Of a stretch of DNA of 64,000 bases, positions 1-9,175 are shown one piece after another; the stretch's first letter is position 1, and each line of letters opens with the position of its first letter. The position numbers and the translations under genes were made by a program. The notes under the pieces were generated by a model, which was not told the origin of the DNA, did no database searches, and saw nothing but the letters and a program-made list of their open reading frames with translations. This DNA comes from Anaerolineae bacterium (GTDB lineage: Bacteria; Chloroflexota; Anaerolineae; Aggregatilineales; Phototrophicaceae), in the NCBI GenBank assembly GCA_022824465.1, contig JAJDZV010000008.1, forward strand, positions 310,001 to 374,000, given 5' to 3'.

Positions 1-575
1 GACTCCAATGCCCGGCGCCGTATCTCCAACGATTCCGATTTGTCCGTGTACAGCCGCAGCAACAATCCCTGCGCCTCCTGAGCCAACAATTCCGAGATAT
101 CCCCGTATTCGCCAAGCAGTATGAAGCGTCCAAGAGCTTTCAGCGCGCCAGCGCGGACGCTTGGATCGCGGTCCCTGTCGGCAAGCCGCATGAGCTCTCT
201 CATTACTCTTTCGCTCTCATCCGTCCAAAGCAACTCTATCGCGGCCGCGCGCACGGCGCCGCTTTTAGCCTCCAGGTTTTGCAGCCCCAACTCACGATAG
301 CTAAGCTCAAACAGCGCCTCGCTCGAATCGACCAGCGACCGCAATACTCGCTCTTTGGTCGGCGCCGGCAATGCATCCCATGCACATGAGACACGCTGCC
401 ATTCTGCCGCAGTCAAATCGCTCAGGCCATAGGTCAGCGTTGCGGATACCGACTGCTTCTGTTCATGCCGCGCTTCAGCGAGCGCTGCCAACACCGCGTC
501 GGCATTCGGTCTGTCGATAACCGGGGGATAGTTCGACCCGGATGAGTCTGGCTTGTCCGACATGCAGTCTGTCAT
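1..575 (-). CDS. HEAT-repeat-like protein, 3' end cut by window edge
   Basis: The reverse strand reads open from an ATG at 575 to the window edge (about 191 codons seen). The ATG overlaps the stop of the upstream M50 protease gene (ATGA), which suggests translational coupling; a second in-frame ATG lies at 563. After about 70 residues the protein becomes helical and rich in Ala/Leu/Arg, with HEAT-type helices such as VRAAAIELLW and VRAGALKALGRF spaced about 40 residues apart. No catalytic motif is visible. HEAT proteins are usually scaffolds, so a partner cannot be named. The family call is by repeat pattern only. Confidence 0.6.
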   Translation of the reverse strand, partial: MTDCMSDKPDSSGSNYPPVIDRPNADAVLAALAEARHEQKQSVSATLTYGLSDLTAAEWQRVSCAWDALPAPTKERVLRSLVDSSEALFELSYRELGLQNLEAKSGAVRAAAIELLWTDESERVMRELMRLADRDRDPSVRAGALKALGRFILLGEYGDISELLAQEAQGLLLRLYTDKSESLEIRRRALE

Positions 576-2077
576 GCGATACTCGGCGGGTTAATAAGGT
601 CGTATACCATCACCGCTACGCCCAAGGCCAGCAGAAGCATAATGCCAATCTGATGGATACGCGCTTCGGTTTTTGGATCGACTGGCTTTCCACGCAGCAT
701 TTCGATCAGAACGAACACGATCCGCCCGCCATCCAGCGCCGGAATCGGCAGCAGATTGCTAATGCCGAGAAATATGCTGATTAAGGCAACAAAGTGCAGC
801 ATCGTGCTGGGACCATCCTGGAAACTGCGTTGCAAAAGCTCGCCGCCAATCTTGCTGATCCCTATGATGCTAATCGGACGCGCGTCCCGTCCGCTCAAAG
901 ATCCATCCAGCAAGCGGCCCGGTATTGATGCGATCGCTCTGAAGGTTTCGCTGGTCGTATTCCAACTGTACGCGAGGGCGTCACCGATGCCCTGCGGCAC
1001 GTATTCGCTCTTGAAGCCGCCATTGGCAAAGCGCGTGCCGTCCGCCAAGCTGAATTGCGAACGAACCGCAATACCGAGCCTCCCCTCGTCGTCCGGCGGA
1101 TCAATGCGCGGCGTGACCACCACTACAAAGGACTCGGCAGATCCGTCATCGCGCTCGCGCAGGATCGTCAAGGGTAGCGGCCTTCCCTGCCCGCTTCGCG
1201 CCAACTCACGTAGAGTTTTCGCCGGATCGCCCCGCGACGGAATCGGCAAGTGACCCACATGCGTCACGATGTCACCCGGCAAGATTCCGGCAGCAGCCGC
1301 CGGCGACCCCTCCGCCACGCCTAATACCTGCACGGCCCCGGCTCGACCACCAAAATCCGCTTCGACTGACACGCTGTATTCATCGCCATCGTCAAGCCGC
1401 AGCAACGCGAATTCAATGCTCGTCCCCTCATAGGTCGCCAGAATATCGTGAAAGGCGCTGAAATCCTCAAATCTCTCGCCGTTGATTCTTTCAATAACAT
1501 CGCCGACTTTCACTTGAGTCCCGGCAAAGAGCGAGCCGCTTGGCATAGCATCCACCTGGCCAAGGCCCCCAACCGGCAGCAGCAAACCTGCGAGTGCGGC
1601 GACGAAGAACAAGAGAACTGCTGACGCGAAATTGGCGAAGGCGCCCGCGGCCATGAAGAATATGCGTCCTAGGGGCGGCGCCTCGTTCACTGACATCATT
1701 TGGCGCTCGCCGACGCCCCGCAATCGCAGCATTTCCCTCTCGCCTACGACATGGACCTCGATCGACTGCCGCTCTGTCAATACCTCTCGATCGCGCTTAA
1801 GCTTCTCCTCGCTGACGGGTCCAATCATGTCCTCGCCCAAGGGCCGCACAAATCCGCCAATTGGCAGGAGATTCAAGGTGAACTCCGTCTCGCGCCAAGA
1901 GAAGAGCCGGCCGACGCGCGGCGGAAAACCAATGCCGAACTCAAGCACATTGATCCCGACCAACTTTGCCGCGAAGAAATGCCCCAACTCGTGAATGATA
2001 ATCGCGGGAAAAAGTACAATTACAAACGCGGCGACAGCGAGCAGCAAGTCGCTTGCGGCAGCAGTTGGCATCAGCAT
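572..2077 (-). CDS. rseP: RseP/RIP-type site-2 zinc metalloprotease (M50)
   Basis: Intramembrane metalloprotease of the S2P family, which cleaves membrane-bound anti-sigma factors or other single-span proteins. The first membrane segment carries HELGH at residues 29-33 (zinc ligands and catalytic Glu). A PDZ region lies around residues 180-330. The second conserved motif, NLLPIPALDGGR, lies near residues 440-451 in a C-terminal hydrophobic segment and supplies the third zinc ligand (Asp). About 500 residues is usual for the family. A TTG at 2080 and ATGs at 2077 and 2071 are possible starts; GAGGG eight bases upstream favours 2077. The gene lies downstream of the mevalonate decarboxylase gene (49 bp gap) and is followed by the HEAT gene with a 4-bp overlap. 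Confidence 0.9.
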   Translation of the reverse strand: MLMPTAAASDLLLAVAAFVIVLFPAIIIHELGHFFAAKLVGINVLEFGIGFPPRVGRLFSWRETEFTLNLLPIGGFVRPLGEDMIGPVSEEKLKRDREVLTERQSIEVHVVGEREMLRLRGVGERQMMSVNEAPPLGRIFFMAAGAFANFASAVLLFFVAALAGLLLPVGGLGQVDAMPSGSLFAGTQVKVGDVIERINGERFEDFSAFHDILATYEGTSIEFALLRLDDGDEYSVSVEADFGGRAGAVQVLGVAEGSPAAAAGILPGDIVTHVGHLPIPSRGDPAKTLRELARSGQGRPLPLTILRERDDGSAESFVVVVTPRIDPPDDEGRLGIAVRSQFSLADGTRFANGGFKSEYVPQGIGDALAYSWNTTSETFRAIASIPGRLLDGSLSGRDARPISIIGISKIGGELLQRSFQDGPSTMLHFVALISIFLGISNLLPIPALDGGRIVFVLIEMLRGKPVDPKTEARIHQIGIMLLLALGVAVMVYDLINPPSIA

Positions 2078-2128
2078 CAATTTTGCCCTCTATATTTACG
2101 AGTCAACCGCATTATATGCCCCTTTCCG

Positions 2129-3151
2129 CTACTTGCGCAAGCGACGCTCCCTATGCGGCGGGTCCGCCGGGAGGACGACTGCCCCGCCACCGACGCGCGA
2201 TCGCAGTATCTCGATTTCAGGCGAGAGCGCCTTCAATCTATCGACGACCCGCTCCGCATCGCCCGCAGCACAAATGCAATGCACATTCGGTCCTGCGTCA
2301 AGCGTGTAACAGACTTGCAGCCCATCCGTCGCACGCCAGCGCCGTACCGACTCCATGACTGTTAGCGAGAGAGGCTGCCAATAGAATAGCGGCGGTCTGC
2401 TCGTCATCATTACCGCATGCATAAGGTTACTATCCTCTTCGACGGTCTTGGCAAATAGCTCAAAGTCGCGTTGCAGGATCGCTTGCTTAACCGAGAGCAA
2501 ACGCGCGCCAGCGCTATCCACGCGCGCCGACTGAATCACGCTTGAGCCAGCTGTTTGATGCCCGGCGCTCGAGCCAACGCGCTTGTGACTTCGGCTAACA
2601 ACTGCGATCACGTCGACAAGCGCCCAGTGATCCGCCTCCGCAAATGTCTCCGCACATGAGGTATCGTGACTGTCCCCAGAGCGCCACTCGACGAAACCCG
2701 ACGCTACCGAACGCGCCGCCGAGCCCGAACCGAGCCGCGCCAATGTTGACAGCGCTCGCACATCCATGCGCTTGCCCAATGCCGAGACCGCCGCCAGTGT
2801 CAATGAGGCAAAGGCCGAGGCTGACGAGGCGATTCCCGTGCCCATAGGAAAGTTATTGTACGAGTCGACGCGCGCACGGCAATCCACCTCGAGCCGACGG
2901 CGTATCTCATCCAAGTGCGCGCGCACACGCAAAAGAGCGCTCTTGTCAGCCCGCGCGCCATTGATTGTCAGCGAGTCTGTTTTCCGATCGGCCTGCCATT
3001 CCACCGTCGTTGTGGTATGCAGTGCCGCTAGGTTCATGCTAATAGACGAGTTGGCTGGCAACCGTAAGTCATCGTCGAGGTTGCCCCAATACTTTACAAA
3101 CGCAATATTGGAATGTGCGCGCGCCCTTGCTATATTGTTGTTGCGCGACAT
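2129..3151 (-). CDS. (Di)phosphomevalonate decarboxylase-family GHMP enzyme, probably phosphomevalonate decarboxylase
   Basis: GHMP-fold decarboxylase of the mevalonate pathway. The N-terminus has the family signature (SNIAFVKYWG); GSGSAARS with GFVEW follows at mid-protein; YTLDAGPN near the C-terminus contains the catalytic Asp. Known diphosphomevalonate decarboxylases make IPP, while a Roseiflexus (Chloroflexota) homologue acts on mevalonate 5-phosphate and makes isopentenyl phosphate. Because an isopentenyl phosphate kinase lies 2 kb away and no phosphomevalonate kinase is in the window, the monophosphate activity is inferred here. The ATG at 3151 was chosen because GGAG lies eight bases upstream; the longer open frame to 3190 has no such support. 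It is divergent from the UbiA gene. Confidence 0.85.
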   Translation of the reverse strand: MSRNNNIARARAHSNIAFVKYWGNLDDDLRLPANSSISMNLAALHTTTTVEWQADRKTDSLTINGARADKSALLRVRAHLDEIRRRLEVDCRARVDSYNNFPMGTGIASSASAFASLTLAAVSALGKRMDVRALSTLARLGSGSAARSVASGFVEWRSGDSHDTSCAETFAEADHWALVDVIAVVSRSHKRVGSSAGHQTAGSSVIQSARVDSAGARLLSVKQAILQRDFELFAKTVEEDSNLMHAVMMTSRPPLFYWQPLSLTVMESVRRWRATDGLQVCYTLDAGPNVHCICAAGDAERVVDRLKALSPEIEILRSRVGGGAVVLPADPPHRERRLRK

Positions 3152-3253
3152 CTGTGGGACTCCAAGATTGCTTATTTCAGCCTGCCGCAATTCTACTCTT
3201 TCATTATCCCCCGCTCATTTCTCCTGTCCAGCGCGAACAGAGCAGTAAACATC

Positions 3254-4135
3254 GTGAGCGCGATCTACGGCTTGATCCTGAGCATGCGCCCAAAACAATG
3301 GACGAAGAATGTGCTCTTCGTCTTCCCGGCCATCGTGTTCAATGCCCAGCTATTCGACCAGGAATCCTTCGTCCGCGTGCTCATTTGCAGCGCGCTCATG
3401 GTGCTAGCGGCCGGCGGCGTCTATATCTTTAACGATATCGTCGATGTGGAGTCAGATAGGCGGCACCCGGTAAAGCGTCAACGACCGATAGCGGCCGGGA
3501 TGGTCCCGCTGGGCATTGCGCGCCTTGCAGCCGCGGCGCTCGCGGGCGCTGCGCTCTTGCTGGCCTTCAACGTCGATGAGGAATTGACGCTCCTGCTCCT
3601 GGCTTATCTTCTGCTGCAAGTCGCTTACTCGCTCTATCTCAGAAATGTGGTCTTGCTCGACATCTTGGCGGTGGCGGCCGGCTTCGTTATGCGGATCATG
3701 GCCGGCGGTCTCGTAATTGACGTCTCCCTTTCCCCGTGGCTGACAACCTCCGGTGGCCTCTTGGCGCTCTTCCTGGTGATCGGCAAGCGTCGTCAGGAAA
3801 TCGCGCTTCTGGGCGATCAAGCGCCTGCCGCGCGGGAGATCTTTCAGCGCTACAACCTCCCTTTGCTGGATGACATGCTGCGTATCGTCACTACCTGCGT
3901 AATGATCACCTACATCATCTATACGGTGGAATCGCCGACCTTGACTAAGCAAGGCCAAAACCTCGGACTTATAACCGTTCCCATTGTGATTTACGGTCTA
4001 TTCCGTTACCTTTACCTCATCCACGTTGAAGATGAAGGAAGCGCGCCTGAGGAGGTGCTGCTGACCGATCGCCCGCTGCAAACGACCATTATCGCCGCCG
4101 CAGCCGCATACTTCGTCATTTTGTACTTGCTGTGA
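3254..4135 (+). CDS. UbiA-family prenyltransferase, decaprenyl-phosphate phosphoribosyltransferase-like
   Basis: Integral membrane prenyltransferase with eight to nine hydrophobic segments. The first Asp-rich motif is of the DPPR-synthase type: ND-x2-DVESDRRHPVKRQRP. The N-terminal RPKQWTKN is also typical of this subgroup (mycobacterial Rv3806c-like enzymes that move ribose 5-phosphate onto decaprenyl phosphate), while UbiA proteins of quinone synthesis lack the HPxKxxRP extension. The open frame continues to 3113 but would overlap the divergent decarboxylase; a GTG at 3254 gives the usual spacing of about ten residues before RPKQWTKN. It sits six bases before mevalonate kinase, so polyprenyl-phosphate supply and use are probably co-transcribed. 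Substrate is inferred from motif only. Confidence 0.8.
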   Translation: MSAIYGLILSMRPKQWTKNVLFVFPAIVFNAQLFDQESFVRVLICSALMVLAAGGVYIFNDIVDVESDRRHPVKRQRPIAAGMVPLGIARLAAAALAGAALLLAFNVDEELTLLLLAYLLLQVAYSLYLRNVVLLDILAVAAGFVMRIMAGGLVIDVSLSPWLTTSGGLLALFLVIGKRRQEIALLGDQAPAAREIFQRYNLPLLDDMLRIVTTCVMITYIIYTVESPTLTKQGQNLGLITVPIVIYGLFRYLYLIHVEDEGSAPEEVLLTDRPLQTTIIAAAAAYFVILYLL

Positions 4136-4141
4136 CAATCC

Positions 4142-5092
4142 ATGACCAGTCAGCACAGCGCGCCAGCAAAAGTGATACTCCTGGGCGAGCACGCCGTCGT
4201 ATACGGCCTGCCGGCAATTGCCTTGCCTCTATCGCATGTCCGCGCCTACGCCGACTATCAAATCAGCGAAAGTCCCCTAAAAGTTTGGGCTGACACTCGC
4301 CCAGACCCGCTTGTTCAGTGGACGCATATTACGTCCTGCGCCAGCAATCCCTTGGCGGCGATGATTCGGCTCACCGCCGAGCACTGCGCCGTCTCCGACT
4401 TAAAGGGCGATATCGTCATACGATCGGACATTCCTGTCGCCAGCGGCCTAGGCAGTGGCGCTGCCGTGTCTGCCGCTCTGGGGCGCGCCGTCGCCGCCAT
4501 CGCTGGTCAAAGGATCTCCGATTGCGATCTAAACGCGCTCGTCTACGAAGTTGAAAAACTGCATCATGGGACGCCCAGCGGCATCGACAACACGGTCGTC
4601 GTATATGAAAAACCCGTCTACTTTGTAAAAGGCAAACCCATTCAAAGCCTGGACGTCTCTAGCCCGATCCATCTTGTCGTGGCCGATACCGGCGTGGCGG
4701 CGTCCACGCGCGACGCAGTGGCTCATGTCCGGGCGCAACTCGAAGCTCAGCCGCCGCCTACGCAAGACCTGCTCGATGGGATCGGCGCGCTGGTCCGGCA
4801 GGCGCATCCGCTCCTGAAGTCCGGACCAATAGAGCGCATTGGCTCGCTAATGACGCGAAATCATGAACTCCTGCAAACGCTGGGCGTGTCGTCACGGGCT
4901 TTGGATGACCTTGTCGCCGCATCTATCGCCGCCGGCGCATACGGCGCCAAACTTTCCGGCGGCGGACGCGGCGGTAATATCATCGCGCTGACGAATGAAC
5001 GTCGTCGACCGTCAGTCGAAGCGGAATTGATAAGGGCCGGCGCAAAACGGGTCTTGTCATCGACTCTGCTTCCGAAAGCGATACGCGCATGA
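4142..5092 (+). CDS. mvk: Mevalonate kinase
   Basis: GHMP kinase that phosphorylates mevalonate to mevalonate 5-phosphate with ATP. The N-terminal APAKVILLGEHAVVYGLPAI is the mevalonate kinase signature; the ATP-binding loop GLGSGAAVSAAL lies near residue 101, HHGTPSGIDN follows, and KLSGGGRGG is near the C-terminus. The 316-residue length matches archaeal-type enzymes. The stop overlaps the start of the isopentenyl phosphate kinase gene by four bases (ATGA), so the two are likely translated together. Regulation is not evident. Confidence 0.95.
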   Translation: MTSQHSAPAKVILLGEHAVVYGLPAIALPLSHVRAYADYQISESPLKVWADTRPDPLVQWTHITSCASNPLAAMIRLTAEHCAVSDLKGDIVIRSDIPVASGLGSGAAVSAALGRAVAAIAGQRISDCDLNALVYEVEKLHHGTPSGIDNTVVVYEKPVYFVKGKPIQSLDVSSPIHLVVADTGVAASTRDAVAHVRAQLEAQPPPTQDLLDGIGALVRQAHPLLKSGPIERIGSLMTRNHELLQTLGVSSRALDDLVAASIAAGAYGAKLSGGGRGGNIIALTNERRRPSVEAELIRAGAKRVLSSTLLPKAIRA

Positions 5093-5877
5093 CGACGCTT
5101 ATTAAACTTGGCGGATCGCTTGTAACCGACAAACGGCGAGCCAAGTCTTTTCGCCGCGGAACCGTTCAGGCTATCGCCCGAGAAATTTCTGAACTGCGCG
5201 CGCTCCAGCCGGAAAGACGCATCGTCCTGGGCCACGGCAGCGGTTCATTCGGGCACTACGAAGCGCAAAAGCACAATACAATCGACGGGGTGCATACCGA
5301 CCAAGAGCGCCTGGGTTTCGCCCGTGTAGGCGCGGTCGCCAGCGAGCTCGGACAGCTGATTGTGCGCGAACTGCTGGCGGCCAGCTTGCCAGCGCTGCGC
5401 TTTCAGCCTTCCGCCATGCAAATCGCGCGCAATAGGTCCATTGCGCATATCGACCTCCGCGCGCTCAAACTTGCATTGGACAACCAGCTTCTCCCCTTGG
5501 TTCACGGCGACATCGCGCTCGATGAGACGATCGGCGGCACGATTATCTCGACCGAGTCTCTATTCGCCCGGCTTGTCAAGCCGCTTGACGTACGGACCAT
5601 CGTGCTTCTGGGCGACGTGGACGGCGTCCTGGATCTCGACGATCACGTCCTTCCGCTTATTACGCCGGACAGCCAGCGACAGCATGCGCGCTTGCTGGGC
5701 ATCGCCAGCGGCTATGATGTGACCGGCGGCATGCAGCAGAAAGTGAATGAAATGCTTGGGCTGGCGAGACGCTACCAAGACCTGACAATCGTCATCGCAA
5801 ATGGCAACCTGCGCGGCATTCTTCTTGATCTGCTGGTGAATGGCGCGGCGCTGGGCACCCGGATCAGCGCCAGATAG
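5089..5877 (+). CDS. ipk: Isopentenyl phosphate kinase
   Basis: Amino-acid-kinase-fold enzyme that converts isopentenyl phosphate to IPP. IKLGGS at residues 5-10 is the nucleotide loop; GHGSGSFGH at residues 48-56 carries the His that distinguishes isopentenyl phosphate kinase from other amino acid kinases. GDVDGVL and the SGYDVTGGMQQKV stretch complete the family pattern. At 262 residues it is of normal length. It is the last gene of the ubiA-mvk-ipk group and is convergent with a lipoprotein gene only three bases away, with no terminator visible between them. With the decarboxylase at 2.1 kb it indicates the isopentenyl-phosphate variant of the mevalonate pathway. Confidence 0.92.
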   Translation: MTTLIKLGGSLVTDKRRAKSFRRGTVQAIAREISELRALQPERRIVLGHGSGSFGHYEAQKHNTIDGVHTDQERLGFARVGAVASELGQLIVRELLAASLPALRFQPSAMQIARNRSIAHIDLRALKLALDNQLLPLVHGDIALDETIGGTIISTESLFARLVKPLDVRTIVLLGDVDGVLDLDDHVLPLITPDSQRQHARLLGIASGYDVTGGMQQKVNEMLGLARRYQDLTIVIANGNLRGILLDLLVNGAALGTRISAR

Positions 5878-5880
5878 CGT

Positions 5881-7521
5881 CTAACCGCTCGCAACGCGGA
5901 CATCGTAAAGCAGCGGATAGAAACCGTAAGCGTCAAACCTTAGATTGACCAGATCCGCCCGGGCCGCGCTCAACCGTACCGTCTCGCGAATAGGCAGCAT
6001 CAATACCTCATCCATTATCATTGACTGTATTGCATACACCTGACTCCGCCGGAGCTCCGGATCTAGCGTCCGCCCAGCCGCCAACAGCGCCTCGTCCAGT
6101 GCCGTAATTGGCAGGCGCGAAGCGGCGAATTCGCCCGAAGCAAGATATATTGAGTTGAGAGATTGCGGGTCAACTCCATACCGTTGCACCGGAATCAAGT
6201 CAATTTGCCCCGACTGAATCAAATCCTCGAATGCCGTTTCGCCTGCCGCCGATACGATCCGCAGGTCGATTCCCAATGCGCGCCACTGGCTCTGAAGGAT
6301 TGTCGCAACCTCCGGCAACCTGCCCCAAGGCGGCGCGACAAGGCTCAGTGTTAACGCCGCCCCGTCCATATCGAGAATGCCGTCGCCATCGCTGTCAGAG
6401 TATCCGGCCGCTTGCAGCAACTGCTGAGCCGCTGCCCGGTCAAATGCGAACCGGTTGATATAGCCCGTATGAGAATAACGCGTGCTCTCCGAAAGCGGAG
6501 CCCAGGCAACAGGAGAGAAGTTGAAAAACGCCTGGTCAATGATAGCGACGCGGTTGGTCGCCAACAGAAGCGCCAATCGAACGTCGCGGCGGCTCAAATG
6601 TTCCCGGCGAGTATTGAACAAAATGTGAACCGCGGTACCTGGAACCTCGGTTGGCAGAAGCTGCACCCGGCTGTTGCCCGCCAGGTTCTGCGCATCCGCC
6701 GGCGACACATTATCGATCACATCCACATGCTGGCTCAACTCTGCCAGCGCGCCAACATCCACGCCGCGGCTGAATAGGAACTCGATCCGCCCAATCGCCC
6801 GTCCCTCTACCTGCGAAGTCTCCGCCGTAACGACGCGATACTCCTCATTGCGCTCCAGTACCGCGCGTTCGCCCGGCAGATACTCCACCAGACGAAAGGG
6901 TCCTGTGCCCGCCAAATGAAACTGATGACGCAAGTCACTGTACGCCGCCAGCGCGACCGGGCTCGCTATGCCTAGATACGGCTGCGCCAAACTATCAAGC
7001 AAGGTCGGGAATGGCGACGCCAATGTCAGGCGAATCGAATGCGCGCCCAACACCTCGAATTGGGTGAGCGGACCGAGCAGTTCGCGCGCGTATGAATCCG
7101 GCAAGGCCGGATCGTAAATCCGTTCTATATTCGCCGCCACCGCCGCCGCATTGAAGGGGGCGCCATCGTGGAAACTCAATCCCTGGCGCAAGTCGAACGT
7201 GTAATGCAGACCGTCGGACGACACTCGCCACTCGCGCGCCAAGCCCGGCCTGTACTCGTGCGTTTCTGAATCTCGATAAACCAGCGAGTCAAATACTTGC
7301 CGGAAAATGATGCCCGCTTCCGGTGATCGGGCGATGTGCGGGTCAAGTATGGGAATTTCGGCCGCGATGCTGTAGCGTATGCAACTTGGATCGTCCGAGC
7401 AAGGCAAAGCGGTCCCTCCGCCTCCGCAGCTGGACAATAGCGCCGCCAGCATGCCTGCGACCAAACAAAGGGCTATGAATATCGGATTTCTTGGCGCGCC
7501 AATCAAATATGATCCTGTCAA
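5881..7521 (-). CDS. ABC transporter substrate-binding lipoprotein, family 5 (peptide/nickel type)
   Basis: Extracytoplasmic solute-binding protein of the DppA/OppA family. A signal peptide ends in the lipobox LLSSC (lipidated Cys32). The mature part has family landmarks: IPILDPH, VFDSLVYRD, the stretch WRVSSDGLHYTFDLRQGLSF, and AAVAANIERI. Length (546) is typical. No permease or ATPase genes are adjacent, so the transporter it serves and its ligand (oligopeptide or other) are unknown. It is transcribed alone; upstream is a 162-bp divergent intergenic region shared with the membrane protein gene at 7684. Confidence 0.88.
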   Translation of the reverse strand: MTGSYLIGAPRNPIFIALCLVAGMLAALLSSCGGGGTALPCSDDPSCIRYSIAAEIPILDPHIARSPEAGIIFRQVFDSLVYRDSETHEYRPGLAREWRVSSDGLHYTFDLRQGLSFHDGAPFNAAAVAANIERIYDPALPDSYARELLGPLTQFEVLGAHSIRLTLASPFPTLLDSLAQPYLGIASPVALAAYSDLRHQFHLAGTGPFRLVEYLPGERAVLERNEEYRVVTAETSQVEGRAIGRIEFLFSRGVDVGALAELSQHVDVIDNVSPADAQNLAGNSRVQLLPTEVPGTAVHILFNTRREHLSRRDVRLALLLATNRVAIIDQAFFNFSPVAWAPLSESTRYSHTGYINRFAFDRAAAQQLLQAAGYSDSDGDGILDMDGAALTLSLVAPPWGRLPEVATILQSQWRALGIDLRIVSAAGETAFEDLIQSGQIDLIPVQRYGVDPQSLNSIYLASGEFAASRLPITALDEALLAAGRTLDPELRRSQVYAIQSMIMDEVLMLPIRETVRLSAARADLVNLRFDAYGFYPLLYDVRVASG

Positions 7522-7683
7522 GACGCGTCCGGCCCTTCGAGCCTCGTCTACGCGCCATACAGCGCCGAACTAGCGACAGTTGGATATGGCTTGCTTGCCG
7601 GCGCCATTTACATCTAGTCGCCGATTTCGTATCTTTGGATTATAGTCGGCTGGCGCCAGTCCTCATAGGCTTGCGGAAACACT

Positions 7684-8586
7684 ATGCAGAATACGCAGCA
7701 AATTCAAAATCAGGCGGAGACCTACGCGTTCCGGCCTGTCTGGCTCCGTCTAACAGTTCAAATGGCCGCCTTGTCGCTGATAGCAGGCGTCGCCGTCCTG
7801 CTCGCCGAAGTCTTGCCCTTCCAGCTCGAGCCTGTCATTGGCCGACCGCTGTCCATTCTATTGGTCGTCGTTCCCGTGCTGTTTTGGCTAACCCTGTCGG
7901 TTCTGCCGGAGTATCGCTTTGCGCGTCCGCGTCGCCGGCTGATCGGCGTCGCCGTAGTGTCCTGCTTAACTGCGTCAGCCATTGGCTTGCCCTTGGTTGA
8001 GAGCTTTTACGTCGTTGACCGCTGGCTTCCCCTGCAGTCCGTATTTGCGCGCGTCATCGGCTATACATTTACCGCCGGCATTGTGGACGTCGGCTTGAAG
8101 TTCGTCGTCCTGCGTTATGTCATATATCCACAAGGTTTGCGCGTTCGCAGCGACGCCGTCGCCTATGCCTTTGCCGCCGCTGTCGGATACAGCTTCTACT
8201 TGAATCTCGCGCAGATTTGGCGCATGGATCCCACATGGGACGTCGCCGCTTTGACCGTCCTGGCAACCACGACCATCCAGCTAGCCTCCAGTCTCTTTAT
8301 TGCCTTGGGACTCGTCGAATCTTATTTTGGCGACGCCTTCCCTCTGGTTTTGCCGACCAATCTCTTCGTGGCCGCCATCGCTGCGGGCATCATTTCTGCG
8401 CTGTATCCGGGCTTCATCAGCGGCGTCCTAACCCCAGCGGGCAGCGCCGCTCGTCCTCTATTTGGCTTGGCAATGCTTGTCGCCGCTTGGTGCCTGTCCA
8501 TGGGGCTGACCTACTTCCTCTACGCCACTTCAGAACGGCGCGAGCGAGAAGCCTTCGGCGGACGAGGAGACTTCGATGGAGTTTGA
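7684..8586 (+). CDS. Polytopic membrane protein, weakly PrsW-like
   Basis: A 300-residue protein with about eight hydrophobic segments. The middle part (FTAGIVDVGLKFVVLR, then VAYAFAAAVGYSFYLNLA) is arranged like PrsW-type intramembrane proteases, where an EExxK motif is followed by a Gly-rich helix with a second Glu; here the acidic pair reads VD and the later Glu is absent, so proteolytic activity is doubtful. First gene of a tightly packed group: its end overlaps the next gene by 11 bases and the third follows with a one-base overlap. The family assignment is tentative; it could simply be an uncharacterised membrane protein. Confidence 0.5.
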   Translation: MQNTQQIQNQAETYAFRPVWLRLTVQMAALSLIAGVAVLLAEVLPFQLEPVIGRPLSILLVVVPVLFWLTLSVLPEYRFARPRRRLIGVAVVSCLTASAIGLPLVESFYVVDRWLPLQSVFARVIGYTFTAGIVDVGLKFVVLRYVIYPQGLRVRSDAVAYAFAAAVGYSFYLNLAQIWRMDPTWDVAALTVLATTTIQLASSLFIALGLVESYFGDAFPLVLPTNLFVAAIAAGIISALYPGFISGVLTPAGSAARPLFGLAMLVAAWCLSMGLTYFLYATSERREREAFGGRGDFDGV

Positions 8587-9175
8587 AACAGGCAGGTCTC
8601 CCGCGATTCAAATCACACCCCGGCAGCGTTGGTCGATTGCCTTTAGCTACGCGCTGATTGTAATTGGACTGACGCTGGGCGTGAATCAACGCGACAGTTT
8701 TCTGCATCAAACTAGCCAATACAATAACTTTGAAGCCGGGATCTCCGCAAGCTATCCGGCACGCTGGCTGTTGGACGAGTCCGACGCTAATATCTTTCGT
8801 GTGCGCGATATGTCGCATGCGGGCTACAATACCGAGATTGAGGTGAGTTCGATTCCTGTCGGCGCCGACGCCGCTGAGCGCAACCTGCTCGATCGCATCA
8901 GCATGCAGCGAGCGCAATTCCTGGTTGACTACACCGTGCTTGGCTACGACGCCTATAGCTTGCCCGATGAGTCGCAAGCCATTGCCATGTCGTATTCCTT
9001 TGTTTGGCGCGATGCCAGTCCCTTCCTAAACAGCGTATCGTCAATCGTCAATGGATTGGACATCTTAACTGTGCGGCGCGGCCAAGCGCTTGTCATTTCG
9101 TTTCGCGCCGACGCAGCCGTGTATGACCGCGAACTGCAAACACTTTCCGCCTTTCTGGATAATCTGCAATTCTGA
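8576..9175 (+). CDS. Hypothetical single-span envelope protein
   Basis: A 199-residue protein with one N-terminal membrane segment (about residues 22-40, after RQRWSIAFSYALIVIGLTLG) and an extracytoplasmic domain of about 155 residues. The domain starts with SASYPARW, which recalls the opening of small secreted PsbP/DUF1795-like domains; no catalytic motif was recognised. It overlaps the upstream membrane protein gene by 11 bases, and its TGA overlaps the next ATG (TGATG), so the three proteins were probably selected for coordinated synthesis. Function unknown. Confidence 0.7.
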   Translation: MEFETGRSPAIQITPRQRWSIAFSYALIVIGLTLGVNQRDSFLHQTSQYNNFEAGISASYPARWLLDESDANIFRVRDMSHAGYNTEIEVSSIPVGADAAERNLLDRISMQRAQFLVDYTVLGYDAYSLPDESQAIAMSYSFVWRDASPFLNSVSSIVNGLDILTVRRGQALVISFRADAAVYDRELQTLSAFLDNLQF

